DNA from: Halosimplex carlsbadense 2-9-1
Lineage (GTDB): Archaea > Halobacteriota > Halobacteria > Halobacteriales > Haloarculaceae
Direction of reading: 5' to 3'
DNA length: 64,000 bases
Assembly: GCF_000337455.1 (NCBI RefSeq)
Contig: NZ_AOIU01000033.1
Span: forward strand, 1 to 64,000
The number at the start of each line of letters is the position of its first letter. The stretch's first letter is position 1. Below the pieces are notes generated by a model. The model was not told the origin of the DNA, made no database searches, and saw only the letters and a program-made list of their open reading frames with translations. Below are positions 51,355-58,289 of this stretch, one piece after another. The position numbers were made by a program, and so were the translations under genes.

Positions 51355-51724
51355 CGTGATCACCGTCTGTGTCTACAGAACGCTCCACGCGTAGGAGAAA
51401 CGCCTTTTGAGGGCGAGCGTTCGATGTGTTTGACTCGAATTCTGTTACTTCATATCCGTCGATCTTCAGGTCACGAATCACACCTTCCACGTAGTCCCAA
51501 TCTCTTTCAACACCGCCGTCAGTGACGAGTTCGGGGTCATTTTGAGCATCCAGCCAACACTCGTCGGAGCAGGCGAACGGGACGGATAGCGAGCCACCGA
51601 ACGGGTACGACTCGACGTGTTCGTCGTCGATGTCCTCGTCAGCAAGCGAGAGGACGTAGTGAGGCGGAATCCTGTCAGGGTCAGGCTCGTAACCACAGAC
51701 TGCACACTCGGTATGTTCTGTCAC
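51347..51724 (-). CDS. Hypothetical protein with Cys pairs
   Basis: A 125-residue protein. ECAVCGYEPDPDRIPPHYV at the start and ACSDECWLDAQ later place four Cys for one zinc site of treble-clef style. The C-terminal half (VEGVIRDLKIDGYEVTEFES) is a mixed domain. The start GTG at 51724 shares one base with the preceding stop. Confidence 0.55.
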   Translation of the reverse strand: MTEHTECAVCGYEPDPDRIPPHYVLSLADEDIDDEHVESYPFGGSLSVPFACSDECWLDAQNDPELVTDGGVERDWDYVEGVIRDLKIDGYEVTEFESNTSNARPQKAFLLRVERSVDTDGDHGD

Positions 51725-52011
51725 TACGACCACCACTCCTTACCGTCAGCGCGTGTGATTTTGCTTACACCGTGTTCGCGGGCTTCGTAGACCTCTGCCG
51801 GCGTCCACTCGTTTGGAACGCCGTCCGCGTCGTCCGAACGGACTTCGTGTCGAATATCGACACCAGTCGCCGAAAACGACTCAGCGACGACACGGTGCTG
51901 AACCACCCACGAACGCTTGCCGATCCCGGTGAACGGGTGTTCCGTCCATTCGGCGACAACGCGCTCTTTTTGCTGTGAGTCGGCGTCTCTCCCGGTTTCG
52001 TACTTAGCCAT
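51724..52011 (-). CDS. Hypothetical protein
   Basis: A 95-residue protein beginning MAKYETGRDADSQQKERVVA. A strand-rich centre (WVVQHRVVAES) and an ending with WTPAEVYEAREHGVSKITRA. Not recognised. The ATG at 52011 is chosen since the upstream frame to 52125 overlaps the previous gene antisense to its codon pattern. It lies two bases from that gene's stop. Confidence 0.55.
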   Translation of the reverse strand: MAKYETGRDADSQQKERVVAEWTEHPFTGIGKRSWVVQHRVVAESFSATGVDIRHEVRSDDADGVPNEWTPAEVYEAREHGVSKITRADGKEWWS

Positions 52012-52013
52012 AC

Positions 52014-52244
52014 TCACCACCAGTCTTCGTCTTCGAGGTGTTTCGTGTGCGTGTAGACGCCCTGGACGGCATCCGGCGGGTACACTTCGAGCTGATAGCT
52101 CTCCTTGTAGATAGCTTTGATCCACCCACCCCGAAGGAACTCGACCCTGTCAGCACGCTTAACGTCGCGTTCGTCGGTGAAGTGGATCTCTGCTCCATCG
52201 GTCAGAATGCTCGGCCCGTCTTCGTGTGTCTGTCGTGCGCTCAT
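52014..52244 (-). CDS. Small hypothetical protein
   Basis: A 76-residue acidic protein, probably beta-rich (GAEIHFTDERDV, RVEFLRGGWIKAIYKESYQLEVYP). It may be an SH3-like barrel. It follows the tRNA-like fragment by about 30 bases. Not recognised. Confidence 0.55.
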   Translation of the reverse strand: MSARQTHEDGPSILTDGAEIHFTDERDVKRADRVEFLRGGWIKAIYKESYQLEVYPPDAVQGVYTHTKHLEDEDWW

Positions 52245-52271
52245 TGTATCACGGCGTAGGTCGCCACCCGA

Positions 52272-52313
52272 CGCCCTGCGCGGGAATCGAACCCACGTTC
52301 GCCGACCAGGGTA
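52272..52313 (-). other. tRNA T-arm-like fragment
   Basis: On the minus strand a perfect T arm (GTGGG-TTCGATT-CCCGC) is followed by CAGGG, which pairs with CCCTG ten bases upstream of the arm. There is no D arm or anticodon arm, so this is not a functional tRNA. It may be the 3' scar of a tRNA gene carried in or a tRNA-like RNA element. Confidence 0.5.
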
Positions 52314-52322
52314 GACGCCATC

Positions 52323-53153
52323 TCACTGCACCTCTGTGAGACGCGTTTGGTTTGCTCCCGCGAAGCGGGGCGTCTCTTCGGGGACGAAGTTCAGGAATAG
52401 CCGCTCCGTCACCCGTTTCGGGTCTTGATCCGACTCGTGGTTATGCGCCTGAGTGAGTTCTGTCCAGCTCCCGTAGCCGTCCGGGACGTCAGTGTAGGAC
52501 ACCATCGCGTGCCCGTCGATGCCGGATAGCGCGTCGGCCAGTTCACCGTGGTCGAAGTCGCGGACGCGGTACGTATGCTCTTTCGAGAGATACGGCGGGT
52601 CGCAGTAGAACACCGTGTTTGGACTGTCGTACTTCTCGATGATGTCCTGGTAGTCACCGTTCTGAATGGAAACGCCCTGGAGCCGCTCGGAGATCGCGTC
52701 GACGCGTTCTTCCAGAGTGCGCCAGAGGTGAGACGACCCTTTTTTCTTGCGCGGCTGGTCGCGCTTGAAGCCGGCGGTGTGGTCGTACTTGCCGCCGAAC
52801 TGCGTGAATCGAAGGAACAGCCATCGCCCCGCGCGTTCCACAGGGTCATCGGGTCGTTCGCCATTGTAGTAGTCCGTCACCCACCGGTTGTACAGCTCTT
52901 CGCTGTAGGGCGTCCGCTTGGCCCACTCTATCAGTTCGTCTGGTCGCTCCCGAGCTACGTCGAAGAACTGGACGATGTCGCCGTCGATGTCGTTGTAGAC
53001 TTCGACGGAACTCCGGGGTTTGTTGAGAAGCACTGCCGCCGACCCACCGAACGGCTCCACGTAGACGTGATGGTCGGGGATCTGCTCAATGATCCAGTCG
53101 GTCAAGAGCGTCTTACCGCCAGGGTACGGAAACGCACTCACAGTCATGCTCAC
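52323..53153 (-). CDS. dam: D12-class DNA adenine methylase
   Basis: A 276-residue methylase of the D12/Dam family. FPYPGGKTLLTDWII carries the SAM-binding motif, VYVEPFGGSAAVLLNKP and YNDIDGDIVQFF follow, and the catalytic motif is VFYCDPPYLSKEHTYR. These enzymes usually methylate adenine in GATC, but the target here is unknown. The GTG at 53153 overlaps the TGA of the gene before; an ATG at 53147 is an equal choice. It is the third DNA methyltransferase of the element, with no restriction endonuclease beside it. Confidence 0.88.
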   Translation of the reverse strand: MSMTVSAFPYPGGKTLLTDWIIEQIPDHHVYVEPFGGSAAVLLNKPRSSVEVYNDIDGDIVQFFDVARERPDELIEWAKRTPYSEELYNRWVTDYYNGERPDDPVERAGRWLFLRFTQFGGKYDHTAGFKRDQPRKKKGSSHLWRTLEERVDAISERLQGVSIQNGDYQDIIEKYDSPNTVFYCDPPYLSKEHTYRVRDFDHGELADALSGIDGHAMVSYTDVPDGYGSWTELTQAHNHESDQDPKRVTERLFLNFVPEETPRFAGANQTRLTEVQ

Positions 53154-53383
53154 CGCGTGGCGCGAGTACCGATGACCTCGATGGTGCCGTTCTCAACGGA
53201 ACTCGCAAGGTCACGGTGGGTGTGCTTCTCGCCGTTGTCGAACGCCACGTACGTGTCGGTGACTTTGACGGCCTGGTAGGTCGCCTTGTCCCACTTCGAC
53301 CGCACGAGCGTGTTCTTCTCGATACCGTGCTTGTCCGCGTACCGGGTGAGGTCTTCTCCTTCGACGTAGGCTGGAACGCTCAT
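53150..53383 (-). CDS. Small hypothetical protein
   Basis: A 77-residue protein starting MSVPAYVEGEDLTRYADKHG. A helix then strands (ATYQAVKVTDTYVAF). The ATG at 53383 is 32 bases from a perfect palindrome, so it is likely the first gene of the minus-strand chain and under control of the divergent HTH protein. Not recognised. Confidence 0.6.
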   Translation of the reverse strand: MSVPAYVEGEDLTRYADKHGIEKNTLVRSKWDKATYQAVKVTDTYVAFDNGEKHTHRDLASSVENGTIEVIGTRATR

Positions 53384-53415
53384 ATCTACCCATTCAAACC
53401 GGATGTACTTAGTAG

Positions 53416-53432
53416 TTGTGCATACTGCACAA
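53416..53432. promoter_or_regulatory. Operator TTGTGCA-TAC-TGCACAA
   Basis: A perfect 7-bp inverted repeat with a 3-base spacer in the region between the divergent genes at 53383 (minus) and 53519 (plus). A TTTGCACATGGCA stretch near 53482 may be a weaker half-site. Confidence 0.6.
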
Positions 53433-53518
53433 GTAATACGCATGGGCAGACCCCAAAGTCAAAGTGCGTTGGAATGGTTACTTTGCACATGGCACGCGCA
53501 CAGCCAATGCACACACCA

Positions 53519-53737
53519 ATGGATGAGGACGATCTACGCCCTGCTGATGAGGCGATACTCGATGTTCTCCAAGACGGGCGCGCAACGAAAGGGATGCTCG
53601 TAGACGAATCAGGCTACTCGCGGAACACTGTTTACAACCGACTCGAAGTGCTCGAAGCCGCCGGTCACGTCCGCGTGGTTCACGAGTCTACCCGTCTCTT
53701 CGAGCTGGTAAACGACCCGCGCGACGATAGTCAGTAA
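53519..53737 (+). CDS. Winged-helix transcription regulator
   Basis: A 72-residue single-domain winged helix: ADEAILDVLQDGRATKGMLV, then SRNTVYNRLEVLEAAGHVRV as recognition helix and wing, ending TRLFELVNDP. This is the compact MarR/ArsR-like haloarchaeal type. The ATG at 53519 is used; ATGs at 53491 and 53507 would add 4-9 residues. It lies near a palindromic operator and diverges from a long minus-strand chain, as repressor genes do. Confidence 0.7.
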   Translation: MDEDDLRPADEAILDVLQDGRATKGMLVDESGYSRNTVYNRLEVLEAAGHVRVVHESTRLFELVNDPRDDSQ

Positions 53738-53812
53738 TCAGTTACGTTCTACGAGAAACAACACAAATCCTGTAAATTCAGTAGAAAATGACCGTACTAT
53801 GTTCCAGAACAA

Positions 53813-54352
53813 ATGCGTGTGCAACTATTCAAGGATTCTCGCGTGCTGTTACCAGACGACCCTCGGGAACTGGTGTACGGCCAGTACATCGAGAACGAGG
53901 AGGGCGTTTGGGAAGTCGTCGGACACCAGGAAGACTCCGGCCTTCCGATCATCGAGAAGCGCGAGGATGTGCCAGAATACCGAACGGAAAAGATATACGA
54001 TGATCGCGAAGACAGCGGGCGCATCAGCGGATACGTTGGTCGAGTTATCGGCCACGACGAGGTACACGATTTCTACTTCGGAGATGGCGCGCCGGTCGGC
54101 AGCGCCCGACCGAAGATCCCGGCTGACAAAGCCGTCGTGACGCTTGGCGGCAAGACGGCTCCACGAATCGAACGCTGGTTGACGAAACTCACAGCCGGTG
54201 TCTTCGGCTACGCTATTGAGCCGGCGGATACGACGTGGGTGGTGATCGACCGAGACGACGCCGCTGACTTGAGTCCGGGCGACTGCGTGAGTTATCCCGC
54301 TTCAAAAGTCCGTAGCAGTATCGATGCAAGTGAGGGTCAAAACGATGGGTAG
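53813..54352 (+). CDS. Hypothetical protein
   Basis: A 179-residue acidic protein. N-terminal beta-rich part (MRVQLFKDSRVLLPDDPREL, EEGVWEVVGHQE), a middle with DFYFGDGAPVGSARPKIPAD and KTAPRIERWLTKLTAG, ending with VVIDRDDAADLSPGDCV. No known domain. It overlaps the next gene's ATG. GC content is lower than in the host backbone. Confidence 0.55.
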   Translation: MRVQLFKDSRVLLPDDPRELVYGQYIENEEGVWEVVGHQEDSGLPIIEKREDVPEYRTEKIYDDREDSGRISGYVGRVIGHDEVHDFYFGDGAPVGSARPKIPADKAVVTLGGKTAPRIERWLTKLTAGVFGYAIEPADTTWVVIDRDDAADLSPGDCVSYPASKVRSSIDASEGQNDG

Positions 54353-54659
54353 ACCGAACGAGGTCCTCATTCACGCCAGCCCGGGAGACCTCGCCCACAA
54401 GCACCTCGGTAACCTCGGCGACGACGAGGAAGCGTTCTGGCGCGTGTCCGGGACTCCGCGGCAGGTCGAGCCGGGGCGCCGCGTCTGGTTCGAATGGGAC
54501 GGTCGGATCCACGCCTGGGGCAACATCACCGCCCTGGAGGACGGGCGCCTCTGGTTCGATGGTGCCCGCGAGGTCGACTTAGACTGTCCGGTTGAGGTGC
54601 CGACTCGTGGGTTCAAATACGTCGACCCGCTGACGCCGCACTTTGCCGACGCCGACTGA
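54345..54659 (+). CDS. Possible PUA/ASCH-like small protein
   Basis: A 104-residue protein starting MGRPNEVLIHASPGDLAHKH. RQVEPGRRVWFEWDGRIHAW followed by NITALEDGRLWF resembles the strand-turn pattern of ASCH/EVE-like PUA folds that bind RNA or modified DNA. This is only a resemblance. The ATG lies eight bases inside the previous gene. Confidence 0.45.
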   Translation: MGRPNEVLIHASPGDLAHKHLGNLGDDEEAFWRVSGTPRQVEPGRRVWFEWDGRIHAWGNITALEDGRLWFDGAREVDLDCPVEVPTRGFKYVDPLTPHFADAD

Positions 54660-54774
54660 TAGTAGATACCACTTTCACTACTTTCACCTGCTGGATACGT
54701 ACCACTCGCTGGATCCTAAGCGACTCTCGCGCTCAGATCCGCCGTTTCACTTTCACTGAGACCCTCAGACTCGG

Positions 54775-54784
54775 TTTTTATATA
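54775..54784 (+). promoter_or_regulatory. TATA-like box for the gene at 54811
   Basis: TTTTTATATA, about 27-36 bases before the ATG, in an AT-rich patch. Confidence 0.55.
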
Positions 54785-54810
54785 CCACATCTCAAACTCG
54801 CCAATCGGTC

Positions 54811-55047
54811 ATGTCGGTAGAGAAGCTGAAGATCGAGACGCAGGAGGATAGCTGGCGACTTCGCTGTCCGAACGGGCACAAGGTCGCGCCGACGAACAAC
54901 CACTGGTACTGCCACAGCTGCGCGAACTCGTGGCACGAGGACGCCGAGCCGGAGATCGATGAGGCGATCGACGAGAAGACCGGGCGGAGCTACACGCGGG
55001 ACGACGTGGAGCTGGACTTCGACGCTCCTGGAGTGTACTATGCGTAG
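54811..55047 (+). CDS. Small zinc-finger protein
   Basis: A 78-residue protein with RLRCPNGHKVAPTNNHWYC followed by HSCANSWHED: a Cys-x3-His/Cys-x2-Cys zinc site. The end is acidic (YTRDDVELDFDAPGVYYA). It is convergent with the PhiH1-like repressor gene, one base apart. Small zinc proteins of this kind are often beside repressors in haloarchaeal proviruses. Confidence 0.6.
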   Translation: MSVEKLKIETQEDSWRLRCPNGHKVAPTNNHWYCHSCANSWHEDAEPEIDEAIDEKTGRSYTRDDVELDFDAPGVYYA

Positions 55048-55048
55048 G

Positions 55049-55303
55049 TCACTCAGAGTCTTCTCGAAGGTCTACCTCACCTTCGAGATAGCTGAGGCCA
55101 CGATCGGTGATCCGGTACCAGGGACCGGCATCATAGACGATCTCGATAAGGTTCGCATCTTCGAGCTTTGGGAGTCGTCTCTTTATCGTGGAGTAAGAGA
55201 TATCGTATCCTTCCTCTTGGAGATTTATCTCAAGCCCTTTCTTGTTGAGGGCGACTCCCGTGTCTGCCAGGTACTCCAGAATGATATCGTCTCGACCAGT
55301 CAT
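55049..55303 (-). CDS. PhiH1-like winged-helix repressor
   Basis: An 84-residue winged helix: MTGRDDIILEYLADTGVAL, GYDISYSTIKRRLPKLEDAN as recognition helix, WYRITDRGLSYLEGEVDL as wing and last helix. This closely follows the pattern of the PhiH1 immunity repressor family common in haloarchaeal genomes and proviruses. The ATG at 55303 is chosen over 55330. A palindrome lies about 95-110 bases upstream. It probably keeps the element silent. Confidence 0.8.
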   Translation of the reverse strand: MTGRDDIILEYLADTGVALNKKGLEINLQEEGYDISYSTIKRRLPKLEDANLIEIVYDAGPWYRITDRGLSYLEGEVDLREDSE

Positions 55304-55396
55304 CCATGGAGCCCGGTTTCTACGAACCACACACTATCCCCACAACGATACCGAATAATTCCCTCGGAAACGCTGACAGTTGGGCCGTATCTTTCC

Positions 55397-55411
55397 ATAT
55401 TGGACCAATAT
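55397..55411. promoter_or_regulatory. Operator ATATTGG-A-CCAATAT
   Basis: A perfect 7-bp inverted repeat around one base, set in an AT-rich region with outer TTGGGCC (55380) and GGGCCAA (55414) half-sites. It is upstream of the PhiH1-like gene and near the promoter side of the right-end operon. Confidence 0.6.
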
Positions 55412-55502
55412 ATGGGCCAACCTATATATGTAATGACTAAGATAGTGGTCACTACGGCCGACGCGGCGCTCCTCGGGGTCGTCGACTCTCGGAAAACGGG
55501 GT

Positions 55503-55531
55503 CGACGCCCGTGTCCTCAGCACGGGCGTCG
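55503..55531 (+). other. Perfect 11-bp hairpin
   Basis: CGACGCCCGTG and CACGGGCGTCG around a 7-base loop (TCCTCAG), 26 bases before the ATG at 55557. It could be a terminator, a translation-control hairpin or part of a small RNA. Confidence 0.55.
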
Positions 55532-55556
55532 TGTCGGTCAAGCAGGTGACCGTGCT

Positions 55557-56354
55557 ATGCAAGACGAACCCCGGCCCCAAAAATATACCCGGACTACGGC
55601 GGATAGGCACCGATTTCCAGATAGTTGCCCGACGTGCAGCGCCAGGCTCGACGGGATCTCTGCGGACGGTCCCGGCCTGCGGCGGGCCGCCCCTTGCGGA
55701 CACCGGATTCCGAGTCAGATAATGAGAGAACCCATGACAGACAGAGACGCATCGCTCGCGACCGACGGCGGACTCCCGCTCGCTCACGAACAGGTCGACG
55801 AGATCATCGACGATCTCAATCTGAGCGACGACGTTCGGGAGACCGCCACGGAGTTCGCGAAACGAGCGGACTACGAACACCCGATCAACCGCGCTCCGTC
55901 GACGATCGCGGCCAGCGTGGTCTACTACGTCGCGCTTCTGAAAAACGAGGAGCGGTCCCAGAAGGCCGTCGGCTACACGGCCGACGTGAGCGAGGTCGCG
56001 ATCCGCGAGTGCTATCAGGAGATCGCCGACCTCGAGAGCGACCGAGTCGCCGAGATGCAGCGCGAAGCGCACCGGGAAGCGCGCTGGGAGAAGTTCATGG
56101 ACCTGAGCGAGGACGGTTGGGACGATCCCGGCCAGTGCTGGGATCACGAGGACTGTCCTCGCGACGGCTGCGATGGCGAACTCCAGCAGCAGGACAGGTT
56201 CAACGCGATGTGCCTCACCTGCGAGAACGCCTGGGGTCACGTCAGAGACCAGACGACCCACTACCTCCAGAACGAGGATGGGGAGATCGTCGTGGAGAAG
56301 CCGGTCGCTGCCGCCGACGGCGGTACTGAGCCGGACGGAGGTGTCGACCGGTGA
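55557..56354 (+). CDS. TFB-like cyclin-fold protein with N-terminal zinc motif
   Basis: A 265-residue frame. Residues 24-50 hold SCPTCSARLD and PCGHRIP, a zinc site seen as a stand-alone protein in other haloarchaeal proviruses. From about 70 to 155 is a region resembling one cyclin repeat of transcription factor B: QVDEIIDDLNLSDDVRETAT, INRAPSTIAASVVYYVALLK, and VGYTADVSEVAIRECYQEIA. The C-terminal part has a Cys-rich finger (CWDHEDCPRDGCDGE and MCLTCENAWGH). A full TFB has two repeats, so this could be a modified or regulatory TFB. Starts at 55722 or 55734 are possible and would drop the first zinc motif. Confidence 0.6.
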   Translation: MQDEPRPQKYTRTTADRHRFPDSCPTCSARLDGISADGPGLRRAAPCGHRIPSQIMREPMTDRDASLATDGGLPLAHEQVDEIIDDLNLSDDVRETATEFAKRADYEHPINRAPSTIAASVVYYVALLKNEERSQKAVGYTADVSEVAIRECYQEIADLESDRVAEMQREAHREARWEKFMDLSEDGWDDPGQCWDHEDCPRDGCDGELQQQDRFNAMCLTCENAWGHVRDQTTHYLQNEDGEIVVEKPVAAADGGTEPDGGVDR

Positions 56355-56527
56355 ATACCGAGTCGGCGACCTGCGGGGTGTGCGGCCGTAGCGTCCCACT
56401 CGACCAGGACCACGTCACGGTCGACGCCGAGACCGTCCGGGTGCGCGACCGTGACGAGGTCGACGACTACGTCCTGCACACGCGGTGTGCGGATTCGGTC
56501 TTCGAGGGCTGGAGGTGCCCGGCATGA
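56351..56527 (+). CDS. Zinc-finger microprotein
   Basis: A 58-residue protein from a GTG in GTGA overlap with the gene before. TCGVCGRSVPLDQDHVTVDA, then LHTRCADSVFEGWRC: Cys-x2-Cys plus a distant His/Cys pair, a treble-clef pattern. Its TGA overlaps the next ATG. Confidence 0.55.
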   Translation: MNTESATCGVCGRSVPLDQDHVTVDAETVRVRDRDEVDDYVLHTRCADSVFEGWRCPA

Positions 56528-56829
56528 ACGCCCGTCGTATCATCGCGTCGACCGACGAGCCAGTCTCTCCCCGACACGTGTGTGGCGGATGCGGATCCGA
56601 GTACTTCAACGCCCAGGCGTCGGCCGAGTGTTGCTCCGCTCGCCTGCGGACTGAAGGTGGTACTGAGCGCCCACCGTTCGTCGACCCGACCGCCGAGATC
56701 GTGGAGTGCCACTTCTGCAGTCGAACGTGGGACCCCACCGTTGTCGACGGCTTCGACCTCTCGGCCGAAGACGAGTACTATCCAAAAATGGTCCCGGTCT
56801 GTCCGGAACACGCTGGGGGCTGCCGATGA
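56524..56829 (+). CDS. Zinc-finger protein
   Basis: A 101-residue protein. VCGGCGSEYFNAQASAECC and VECHFCSRTWD with VCPEHAGG give two zinc sites. Part of the overlapping right-end operon; the start is in a four-base overlap. Function unknown. Confidence 0.6.
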   Translation: MNARRIIASTDEPVSPRHVCGGCGSEYFNAQASAECCSARLRTEGGTERPPFVDPTAEIVECHFCSRTWDPTVVDGFDLSAEDEYYPKMVPVCPEHAGGCR

Positions 56830-57047
56830 GCGATACCGACCGCCGTGTCCAGGAGCTCGAGGAGCGCGTTGAGGAGTTGGAGAAAGTGATCCGCCGCGAA
56901 CTCGGTCACAGTTTCACTCGGCCCCCTTCGGAGCCGCAGACAGTAGATTGTGTCTGTGGTGAAAAGTTCGAGGTAAACGTCGTCAACGGGTTGGTCTGTC
57001 CCGAATGTGGCCGCGGATCCGACGAACGAGGTGGTTGCGATGCCTGA
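56826..57047 (+). CDS. Coiled-coil zinc-ribbon protein
   Basis: A 73-residue protein: a coiled-coil start (RRVQELEERVEELEKVIRRE) followed by VDCVCGEKFEV and VCPECGRG, a four-Cys zinc ribbon. The coiled coil suggests a dimer. ATGA overlap with the previous gene, eight-base overlap with the next. Confidence 0.6.
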   Translation: MSDTDRRVQELEERVEELEKVIRRELGHSFTRPPSEPQTVDCVCGEKFEVNVVNGLVCPECGRGSDERGGCDA

Positions 57048-57252
57048 GGATGGAAGTGAACCCGTTGCCGTCGAGCGCGAGGTACTCGAGGAACTCGTTG
57101 ACATTGCGAAGGGCGACCTCGAGAGGCTCGTCACCTGCGATGGGTCCCGTGAGGGAGACGATGTCGTCGACGAACTCGTTGAGACGATCGACGCGGCCGA
57201 GCGGTCACTCGATACGACCACTGACCAGGAGGGTCACGGCGACCAGCGATGA
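57040..57252 (+). CDS. Small acidic helical protein
   Basis: A 70-residue protein with helices REVLEELVDIAKGDLERLV and DVVDELVETIDAAERSL. Very acidic. Placed directly before the integrase (ATGA overlap), where an accessory or directionality factor may be found, but it has no DNA-binding motif I can see. Confidence 0.55.
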   Translation: MPEDGSEPVAVEREVLEELVDIAKGDLERLVTCDGSREGDDVVDELVETIDAAERSLDTTTDQEGHGDQR

Positions 57253-58289
57253 ACGGACGAGAGCGAGGCCCTCGCAGTCTGACCGCTCGCGAAGCGATGG
57301 AACGCTGGTTGAACCAGCAGAAGACCAGCAAGAGCGAGGAGACGCTGGAGACGTACTTCTACCGGCTGAAGCTGTTCGTCGAGTGGTGCGAGGGGAAGGG
57401 CATCGCGACCGTCTCAGAACTCTCCGGCTGGGACTTCGACACCTACGAGAACGACCGTCTCGCCGAGGACATCGCCGGTACCTCGCTCCAGAACGAGATG
57501 AAGACGATCCGGAACTGGATCGAGTACCTCGAGCGCATCGAGGCCGTCGACGAGGGGCTCTCGGAGAAGGTCCACGTCCCGGACGTGCCGGACTCGGAAC
57601 AGTCCGACGAAACGAAACTCCACCCGAACGACGCCCGTCCGCTACTGGACTACTACCGGGAGACGCCGCCCCTCTACGGGACGGTACGTCACGCCTGGCT
57701 CGAGCTGGCCTGGCACACCGGCGCCCGGATGGGCGGCACCCGAGCCCTGGACGTTCGGGACTACGACAGCGAGAACCGCCGCGTCGAGTTCCACCACCGG
57801 CCGGAGACAGATACGCCGCTGAAGAACAAGCTCGACGGCGAGCGCCCGGTCGGCTTCCCTCGGTCGGTGGCGGACGTGATCGACCACTACCTCCAGCACC
57901 ACCGCCACGATCTCCACGACGACCACGGCCGCCAGCCGTTGTTCACCACGTCGCAGGGACGACCGGCGACGAACACGATCCGCGACTGGAGCTACCGGGT
58001 CACCTTCCCGTGCGTGCATAATGCGTGTCCGCACGGTTACGAGGCGGACGACTGCCATTTCAAGGATCCCCACCAGGCGAGCAAGTGCCCGTCGTCACGG
58101 TCGCCCCATCAGGTCCGGACGGGCTCGATCATCTGGCAGCGAGACCTTGGTTTCCCGCCAGAGGTCGTCGCCGAGCGGGTGAACGCGTCCATCGAGACGA
58201 TCGAACAGTACTACGACCACGCTACCGCCCTCGAGAAGCTCGAGGAGCGGCGGCGCCCGTACATCGAGCGGATGGAGTCAGAACAATGA
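57249..58289 (+). CDS. int: Tyrosine recombinase, integrase of the element
   Basis: A 346-residue site-specific recombinase. Residues 10-110 are the SAM-like core-binding domain (LTAREAMERWLNQQKTSKSE). The catalytic domain shows the first Arg in WHTGARMGGTRALDVRDY, a Lys in the beta-hairpin (LKNKLDGERPVGF), the His-x2-Arg box as SPHQVRTGSI and the nucleophile Tyr in IEQYYDHAT. An insertion with Cys (CVHNACPHGYEADDCHF) could bind zinc, as in other haloarchaeal integrases. It sits 81 bases from attR, the usual place, and its gene is not disrupted by att, so it stays expressed in both forms. Confidence 0.9.
   Translation: MNGRERGPRSLTAREAMERWLNQQKTSKSEETLETYFYRLKLFVEWCEGKGIATVSELSGWDFDTYENDRLAEDIAGTSLQNEMKTIRNWIEYLERIEAVDEGLSEKVHVPDVPDSEQSDETKLHPNDARPLLDYYRETPPLYGTVRHAWLELAWHTGARMGGTRALDVRDYDSENRRVEFHHRPETDTPLKNKLDGERPVGFPRSVADVIDHYLQHHRHDLHDDHGRQPLFTTSQGRPATNTIRDWSYRVTFPCVHNACPHGYEADDCHFKDPHQASKCPSSRSPHQVRTGSIIWQRDLGFPPEVVAERVNASIETIEQYYDHATALEKLEERRRPYIERMESEQ

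Noticed and set aside
52260-52330. Complete viral tRNA gene
   Set aside because: Only a T arm and part of an acceptor-like stem are present; no D arm or anticodon arm and no matching 5' strand.
54959-55549. 196-codon plus-strand frame over the PhiH1-like gene and its upstream region
   Set aside because: Antisense to the recognised winged-helix gene and runs through operators and a hairpin; no domain.
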